A DNA stretch of 64,000 nucleotides. Origin: Micromonospora sp. LH3U1. GTDB lineage: Bacteria > Actinomycetota > Actinomycetes > Mycobacteriales > Micromonosporaceae. Position numbers and translations under genes: made by a program. The notes below the pieces were generated by a model. It saw nothing but the letters and a program-made list of their open reading frames with translations. It was not told where the DNA came from and ran no database searches. This document shows positions 59,588-64,000 of this stretch, piece by piece (the first letter of the stretch is position 1; each line of letters opens with the position of its first letter). The stretch lies in contig NZ_CP116936.1 of the NCBI RefSeq assembly GCF_028475105.1, positions 2,975,501 through 3,039,500 on the forward strand, given 5' to 3'.

Positions 59588-60462
59588 CACCGGCCCTGGC
59601 ACTGACCGTCGGACTGGCCGTGCTGATCGGGGTCAGTCTCGGGTTGCTCGGAGGTGGCGGATCGATCCTCGCCGTGCCGCTGTTGGTCTACGTCGCCGAC
59701 CTGCCCGCGAAAGAAGCCATCGCGACCTCGCTGCTCGTTGTCGGCGCCACCAGCATGGTAGGCGTCCTTCCGCACGCTCGCGCCCACCGGGTGCGCTGGC
59801 GTACCGGCCTGATCTTCGGGTTCGCCGGGATGATCGGTGCCTACATCGGCGGCCGTCTGGCCGGGTTCGTCCCGGCTGGGTTCCTGCTCACCGGGTTCGC
59901 CGTGATGATGCTGGCCACCGCGGTCACGATGATTCGCGGCCGACGCGACGCCGAGGGCAGGGCAGTGCCGCACGAACTGCCGGTGCTGCGGGTGATCCTC
60001 GACGGTCTGGTGGTCGGGCTGGTGACCGGCCTGGTCGGTGCCGGTGGCGGCTTCCTGGTGGTGCCCGCCCTGGCCCTGCTCGGTGGCCTGCCGATGCCGG
60101 TCGCGGTCGGGACCTCGCTGGTGGTCATCGCGATGAAGTCGTTCGCCGGCCTGGCCGGCTACCTGTCCAGCGTGAGCATTGACTGGGGACTCGCGGCAGC
60201 GGTCACCGTCGCCGCCATCGTCGGCAGTGTTGCCGGCGGGCGGCTCGTCGGTCGGATCCCGGCCGACGTCCTGCGCAAGTCGTTCGGCTGGTTCGTCGTG
60301 GTGATGGGCGTCCTCGTCCTCGTCCAGCAACTGCCCACGGAACTGCGGACCGACCCGCTGTTGTGGACCGGCGTCGGCGTCGCCGCGGCGACCTCGGTCG
60401 CGCTGGCCGTGCTGAGGGGCCGGAACAAGGCGCGGACGCAGAGCGAGCCGGCCACCCGCTGA
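59584..60462 (+). CDS. TauE/SafE-family sulfite (organosulfonate) exporter
   Basis: A 292-residue membrane protein with about eight helices and the duplicated TauE/SafE pattern: GVSLGLLGGGGSILAVPLLV in the first half and GLVTGLVGAGGGFLVVPALA in the second, each followed by AIATSLLVV/AVGTSLVVI. Family members export sulfite or related anions. Inference: it removes the sulfite made by the persulfide dioxygenase, completing a sulfide-detoxification operon. The GTG start overlaps the rhodanese stop. Confidence 0.92.
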   Translation: MTPALALTVGLAVLIGVSLGLLGGGGSILAVPLLVYVADLPAKEAIATSLLVVGATSMVGVLPHARAHRVRWRTGLIFGFAGMIGAYIGGRLAGFVPAGFLLTGFAVMMLATAVTMIRGRRDAEGRAVPHELPVLRVILDGLVVGLVTGLVGAGGGFLVVPALALLGGLPMPVAVGTSLVVIAMKSFAGLAGYLSSVSIDWGLAAAVTVAAIVGSVAGGRLVGRIPADVLRKSFGWFVVVMGVLVLVQQLPTELRTDPLLWTGVGVAAATSVALAVLRGRNKARTQSEPATR

Positions 60463-60496
60463 GGTCTCGCACGGTGCCACCACCGTCCACCTCGAC

Positions 60497-60510
60497 GTCA
60501 TCCGGATGAC
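60497..60510. other. Perfect 14-bp palindrome GTCATCCGGATGAC
   Basis: It lies 35 bases past the TauE-type stop and 130 bases before the glycosyltransferase start. It could be a short terminator stem or an operator for the polysaccharide operon. Confidence 0.35.
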
Positions 60511-60639
60511 ATTCCACGAGTAGCGAATCCCACTGACGAATTTTTTGTCTGGATGATCAGCTGGCGGATGGGCCTGTTCATGGCAAGGTGTTGATCTGCC
60601 CGGGCGGCGGGCGCGGACCTAGTCACGCAGGGAGTCATC

Positions 60640-61941
60640 GTGGCCCATCCCGACCTGCAGGCCGAGGAAGCGGACCAAGACGCTGGAAGTCCTGCGATTC
60701 CCCGGCAGCGGGGCGAGGGCGTCCCGGTCGGGCGGGTGCTTCCCGCGCGGCCGGCCGTACCAGGCGCCGATTGGCGTCCGCTGCGGATCGCGATGATCGG
60801 TCAGAAGGGGCTGCCGGCGACCTACGGCGGGATCGAACGGCACGTGGAGGAGGTGGCCAGCCGGTTGGCCAGCTACGGGCACGAGGTCACGGTCTACTGC
60901 CGCAGGAGCTACGGTGACGTGCCTGCCAACGGCTACCGGGGCGTACGGCTGCGCCAGGTCCACACGATCGCGAGCAAGCACCTCGACGCCATCGTGCACG
61001 CGGCCAACTCGACCGTGGCGGCGATGACCGAGCGACCGGACATCGTGCACTACCACGGGCTCGGGCCGAGCCTGGTCGCCCCGATGCCGCGCTGGTTCTC
61101 ACGAGCACGAGTGGTGCTGACCGTGCACGGGTTGGACAACCAGCGGGCCAAGTGGGGGCTCGCCGCGCGGGCGGTGTTGGGGACCGCCCACTGGCTCAGC
61201 GGGTACGTCCCGCACCAGCGGGTCGCGGTCTCGCGTGGGCTCGTCGCCCACTACGAGAACCGGTTCGGTCGGCCCACGACCTACATCGCGAACGGCGTCA
61301 ACCCGGCCCGACCGGTGCCGACCCGTCAGATCGAGGCCCGGTTCGGGCTGACCCCCGGCGGCTACCTGCTGCTGGTCGGCCGATTGGTCCCCGAGAAGGC
61401 GGCCGACCTGCTGATTCGGGCCTTCCGCCGGACCCAGACCGGAATGCGGCTGGCGATCGTCGGCGGGTCGTCGTTCACCGACGACTTCGTGGCCCGCCTG
61501 CGCCGGGAAGCCGAAGGGGACGACCGGATCGTCTTCACCGGGTTCGTCTACGGCGACCTGCTCGCCGAGTTGTACGGCAGCGCCGCCGGCTTCGTCCAGC
61601 CGTCCCGCTTGGAGGGACTGCCGTTGACGTTGCTGGAGGCGGCCGCGTACGGGCTGCCGGTGGTCGCGAGCGACATCGCGCCGCACGTCGAGGTGCTGGA
61701 GTCCGACGCCGCTGGCCGGCGGTTGTTCCGCGACGGCGACGAGGACGACCTGGTCCGGGTGTTGACGGCGCTGCTCGCCGACCTGCCGGGAGAACGGGCC
61801 GGTGCCGTGGCGCTGGGCGACCGGGTGACCGAAATGTACAGCTGGGACACCGCTGCCCGCGAGTTGGAACGGCTCTATCTCAGCCTCGTTCCGGCGCCTG
61901 GCCGGCGGAACAGAGCACGACTTGCGGCAGCGACCGACTGA
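60640..61941 (+). CDS. GT4-family glycosyltransferase
   Basis: A 433-residue GT-B enzyme. The N-terminal domain starts IAMIGQKGLPATYGGIERHV (residues ~50-69), typical of rhamnosyl/glucosyl transferases of capsule and exopolysaccharide loci. It is followed by VHYHGLGPSLVAP and LTVHGLDNQRAKWG. The C-terminal nucleotide-sugar domain has LLLVGRLVPEKAADLLIRAF and the E-x7-E motif in PSRLEGLPLTLLEAAAYGLP. The first ~48 residues are an unusual Gln/Pro/Arg-rich extension. GTG start at 60640 with CAGGGAG upstream. It lies at the start of a rightward polysaccharide operon with a Wzy/ligase-like protein and a Wzz-like protein. Confidence 0.92.
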   Translation: MAHPDLQAEEADQDAGSPAIPRQRGEGVPVGRVLPARPAVPGADWRPLRIAMIGQKGLPATYGGIERHVEEVASRLASYGHEVTVYCRRSYGDVPANGYRGVRLRQVHTIASKHLDAIVHAANSTVAAMTERPDIVHYHGLGPSLVAPMPRWFSRARVVLTVHGLDNQRAKWGLAARAVLGTAHWLSGYVPHQRVAVSRGLVAHYENRFGRPTTYIANGVNPARPVPTRQIEARFGLTPGGYLLLVGRLVPEKAADLLIRAFRRTQTGMRLAIVGGSSFTDDFVARLRREAEGDDRIVFTGFVYGDLLAELYGSAAGFVQPSRLEGLPLTLLEAAAYGLPVVASDIAPHVEVLESDAAGRRLFRDGDEDDLVRVLTALLADLPGERAGAVALGDRVTEMYSWDTAARELERLYLSLVPAPGRRNRARLAAATD

Positions 61942-62123
61942 CCGTGCGAGCCAGGTGTCAACGGAGCGTCGGGTCAGCCCCGCGGAGGACGGCGCAGTCG
62001 GTGCAACGGCCCCTTCTGCCGTCGAGAGGGCAGGGCTAGATTGAACCGTCTTTGTGCCGGGAGGACATCGGTTGGCCGCGCCCGGCAGCGGCCGGGCAGC
62101 GTCGATTCGGTTCAGTGGGATCA

Positions 62124-63626
62124 GTGGAACAACACACGCAGCAGGTGGTCGATGCGGGACGGTCGGGGTACACGAGGCCGCCGGGCGACGGGACTCCGCC
62201 CGTGAGCAGGGGGCTCGACACGCCTCGCCTCCTCACCGGCGGTGCGGCGCTGGCCGCCGCGGTCGTGGCGGTGGTCGCGGGAGTCTCGATGGCGGCCGGT
62301 GACCGTAGGGGCATGGTGCTGCCGCTCGCCGCGGTCGCGGGCCTCGCGGTGGCCGTCCTCGCGCTGACCCGGTTCGCCGGGTACGTGTTGCTGATGCTCG
62401 CGGTCCGCTCCTGCGTCGACCTGTTCAAGCTCACCGGACCGAGTGCGGGCCAGGCCGACTCCGCCGGAACGGCGCGGGCGGTGGACCCCTCCACCCTGCT
62501 CGCGGTGCTGTTCCTCCTCGCCGCCGGGCTCTGGTTGGCCGCACAGCTCAGCCGGCACGGGCGGCTGCGCGGCTCCCCGCTGAGTTGGGCCATGCTGCTC
62601 GTCGGCGCCAGCAGCGTGGTCAGCGCCCTCGGTGCGACCCGGCCGGCGAACAGCCTGTTGGAGGCGTTGCGGATCCTCACCGTGGTGGTGATGTTCGTGG
62701 TGCTGGAACAGCTCATGCCCGACACTGCGGCGATCCGTCGGGTCCTGCTCGCCTGCTACGTCTCGTTGGTGCTGGCACTCGGCTACACCGTGGTCCTGTC
62801 ACTGCTCGGCAACCCGCCGGCCGAGGTGAAGGGCGACTTCACCCGGATCAGCGGAACGTTCAGCCAGTCGACCACATTCGGCCGCTACCTGATGTTCATG
62901 GTGATCTTCGGGTTCGCGATGTACCGCTTCCTGGGTCGCCGGCTGCGGGTGTCACTCGGCGTGCTGCTCGCGCTCTCGCTGCTGTTCCTGCTGCTCACCA
63001 ACACCCGTAGTGCCCTGCTCGGCGCGGCGATCGGCCTGGTCGTGGTCTCGGTGCTGCACCGCAGCAAGCGGATGCTGGTCACCCTCTGCGTGGTGGCGGT
63101 CGCCGGGGTGGCCCTGGTGCCCGCCGTCGGCGAGCGGTTCGCCCAACTCGGCACCTCGCGCGAGGTCGGCGGAGACCCGACCGGAAACACCCTGGCATGG
63201 CGGATCGGTTACTGGACCGAGATCGTCACGCTGGCCGACCGTAACCCGGTGACCGGTATCGGGCCGAACATGACCCAGCGCGAGACCGACGAGGCGAAGA
63301 AGCCGCACAACGACTTCCTGCGGGCGTACGTCGAGACCGGGCTGCTCGGTCTCGGGGCGTACCTCATGATGCTGTTCGCCTTTCTCTACACCGCGCGGAC
63401 CGCGCTGCGGCGGGCGCCTCCGGGCAGCTTCGAGCGCGGCGTCGCGGTCGGCTTCACCGGCTGCGCCACCGCGTTCGTGGCGGTCAGCGCCGCGTCCAAC
63501 GTCATATCCAACGTGGTTACGCTCTGGTATTTCGTCGCGTTCGCCGCGGCGGCCAGTGCGATCGCCCGCCGCCCGGCCCCGAACCTGGCCGGCGAGCAGC
63601 CGCGAAGCACGTCTGTCCCGGTCTGA
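62124..63626 (+). CDS. O-antigen ligase/polymerase-like membrane protein
   Basis: About 500 residues with some 11-12 hydrophobic helices and a large extracytoplasmic loop around VGERFAQLGTSREVGGDPTG. This is the Wzy_C/RfaL/PglL superfamily layout. The signature region is PVTGIGPNMTQRETDEAKK then PHNDFLRAYVETGLLGL (the conserved H-N-x-x-L). It likely polymerises or ligates exopolysaccharide repeat units on the outer face of the membrane. The start is uncertain: GTG 62124 has GGGA 6 bases upstream, and GTGs at 62052 and 62202 are in frame. The next gene begins directly after its stop. Confidence 0.88.
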   Translation: MEQHTQQVVDAGRSGYTRPPGDGTPPVSRGLDTPRLLTGGAALAAAVVAVVAGVSMAAGDRRGMVLPLAAVAGLAVAVLALTRFAGYVLLMLAVRSCVDLFKLTGPSAGQADSAGTARAVDPSTLLAVLFLLAAGLWLAAQLSRHGRLRGSPLSWAMLLVGASSVVSALGATRPANSLLEALRILTVVVMFVVLEQLMPDTAAIRRVLLACYVSLVLALGYTVVLSLLGNPPAEVKGDFTRISGTFSQSTTFGRYLMFMVIFGFAMYRFLGRRLRVSLGVLLALSLLFLLLTNTRSALLGAAIGLVVVSVLHRSKRMLVTLCVVAVAGVALVPAVGERFAQLGTSREVGGDPTGNTLAWRIGYWTEIVTLADRNPVTGIGPNMTQRETDEAKKPHNDFLRAYVETGLLGLGAYLMMLFAFLYTARTALRRAPPGSFERGVAVGFTGCATAFVAVSAASNVISNVVTLWYFVAFAAAASAIARRPAPNLAGEQPRSTSVPV

Positions 63627-64000
63627 ATGAACGACAGCATTGGGGAAAAAGTGGAGATCGTCGACTACCTGCGGGTCGCCCGGCGGCGCCTCTGGGTACT
63701 CGTGGGGGTGCCGCTGCTCGCCACCGGAGCCGCAGCCGGCATCGTCCTGTTCGCACCACAGCAGTACAGCGGCGCCGCGTACGTCGCGGCGCCGGCGCTG
63801 GTGGGCGGTGCGGCCGGGACGCAGTACACCGGTACGCAGGCGGCGAACCAGTTCGTCGCGGCATTCGGTGCGGCGGTCACCTCGCCCCGGGTCCTCGCCG
63901 ACGTGGCCGGTGACACCGGGGTGACGCCGGAGCGGTTGCGCGACGGGCTCGCCGTCACCCAGGTCGGCGCGAGCAGCCAACTGGAGGTGACGTACACGGC
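63627..64000 (+). CDS. Wzz/chain-length-determinant-like protein (partial)
   Basis: The first ~124 residues of a protein cut by the window end. It begins MNDSIGEKVEIVDYLRVARR then RLWVLVGVPLLATGAAAGIV: a short cytoplasmic stretch and a first membrane helix followed by a periplasmic-type region (QQYSGAAYVAAPALVGG). This is the start of Wzz/YveK-type polysaccharide co-polymerases, whose C-terminal part may carry a tyrosine kinase domain. The ATG directly follows the preceding TGA. It sets the chain length of the polymer made by the upstream ligase/polymerase. Confidence 0.85.
   Translation, partial: MNDSIGEKVEIVDYLRVARRRLWVLVGVPLLATGAAAGIVLFAPQQYSGAAYVAAPALVGGAAGTQYTGTQAANQFVAAFGAAVTSPRVLADVAGDTGVTPERLRDGLAVTQVGASSQLEVTYT

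Overview
The window is high-GC DNA (roughly 70% G+C or more, strongly G/C-ending codons) from a filamentous actinobacterium. GH11, GH62 and GH95 glycoside hydrolases, an ECF42-type sigma factor with a DGPF partner, a mycothiol-linked thioredoxin-like protein and a fur-katG pair would fit Micromonosporaceae (Micromonospora-like). That family placement is an inference, not proven by any marker gene.

Region 1 (1 to about 39.5 kb) is most of a hybrid type I PKS/NRPS biosynthetic cluster, entered from its left side. The left flank carries the start of a Pls/PosA-like adenylation protein, a KASIII-fold protein with Ser in place of the active-site Cys, a DoxX-like membrane protein, a DHA2-type MFS exporter, a NarL-type response regulator and a SARP activator. 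The core reads outward from a divergent promoter near 9.75 kb. Leftward lie a KS-ACP protein with no acyltransferase and a type II thioesterase. Rightward lie sbnA (L-2,3-diaminopropionate supply), a SyrP-like dioxygenase, a GNAT, a SnoaL-like protein, a free-standing A-PCP with MbtH partner, sbnB, a KASIII, an FkbH-like glyceryl transferase, a discrete ACP and an FAD monooxygenase. These are followed by two PKS proteins: KS-AT-DH-ER-KR-ACP, then KS-KR-ACP-KS-AT-DH-KR-ACP. No integrated thioesterase is seen. The right flank has an alpha/beta hydrolase, a DUF5988 protein, a histidine kinase, a phosphopantetheinyl transferase and a TetR regulator.

A coherent reading is that diaminopropionate (or a derivative) is loaded on the A-PCP and extended by the PKS. 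The unreduced KS-ACP would leave a beta-keto thioester, and the KASIII plus glyceryl-ACP would release the chain as in tetronate pathways. This is inferred from gene content only. Four biosynthetic genes carry frameshifts at G/C-rich sites. Each downstream frame stays intact, so either sequencing error or early decay is possible.

Region 2 (39.7 to 50.9 kb) is ordinary chromosome: a second methionine aminopeptidase divergent from an XRE regulator, a cupin, an Rv2466c-like protein, a secreted GH95 fucosidase, an unknown protein, a GlsB-type stress protein, a VOC protein, a secreted CBM2-GH62 arabinofuranosidase, a RibD-like reductase and a secreted SGNH hydrolase. Several of these genes have clear operator palindromes.

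Region 3 (51 to 60.5 kb) holds a secreted GH11 xylanase, the ECF42/DGPF pair, fur-katG and a persulfide-detoxification regulon: a CstR-like repressor, an MBL-rhodanese fusion, a membrane rhodanese and a TauE/SafE exporter. Two matching operators sit in that regulon.

Region 4 (60.6 to 64 kb) begins an exopolysaccharide locus: a GT4 glycosyltransferase, an O-antigen-ligase/polymerase-like protein and the start of a Wzz-like protein that runs off the window. No rRNA, tRNA, CRISPR array, insertion sequence or phage gene was seen.
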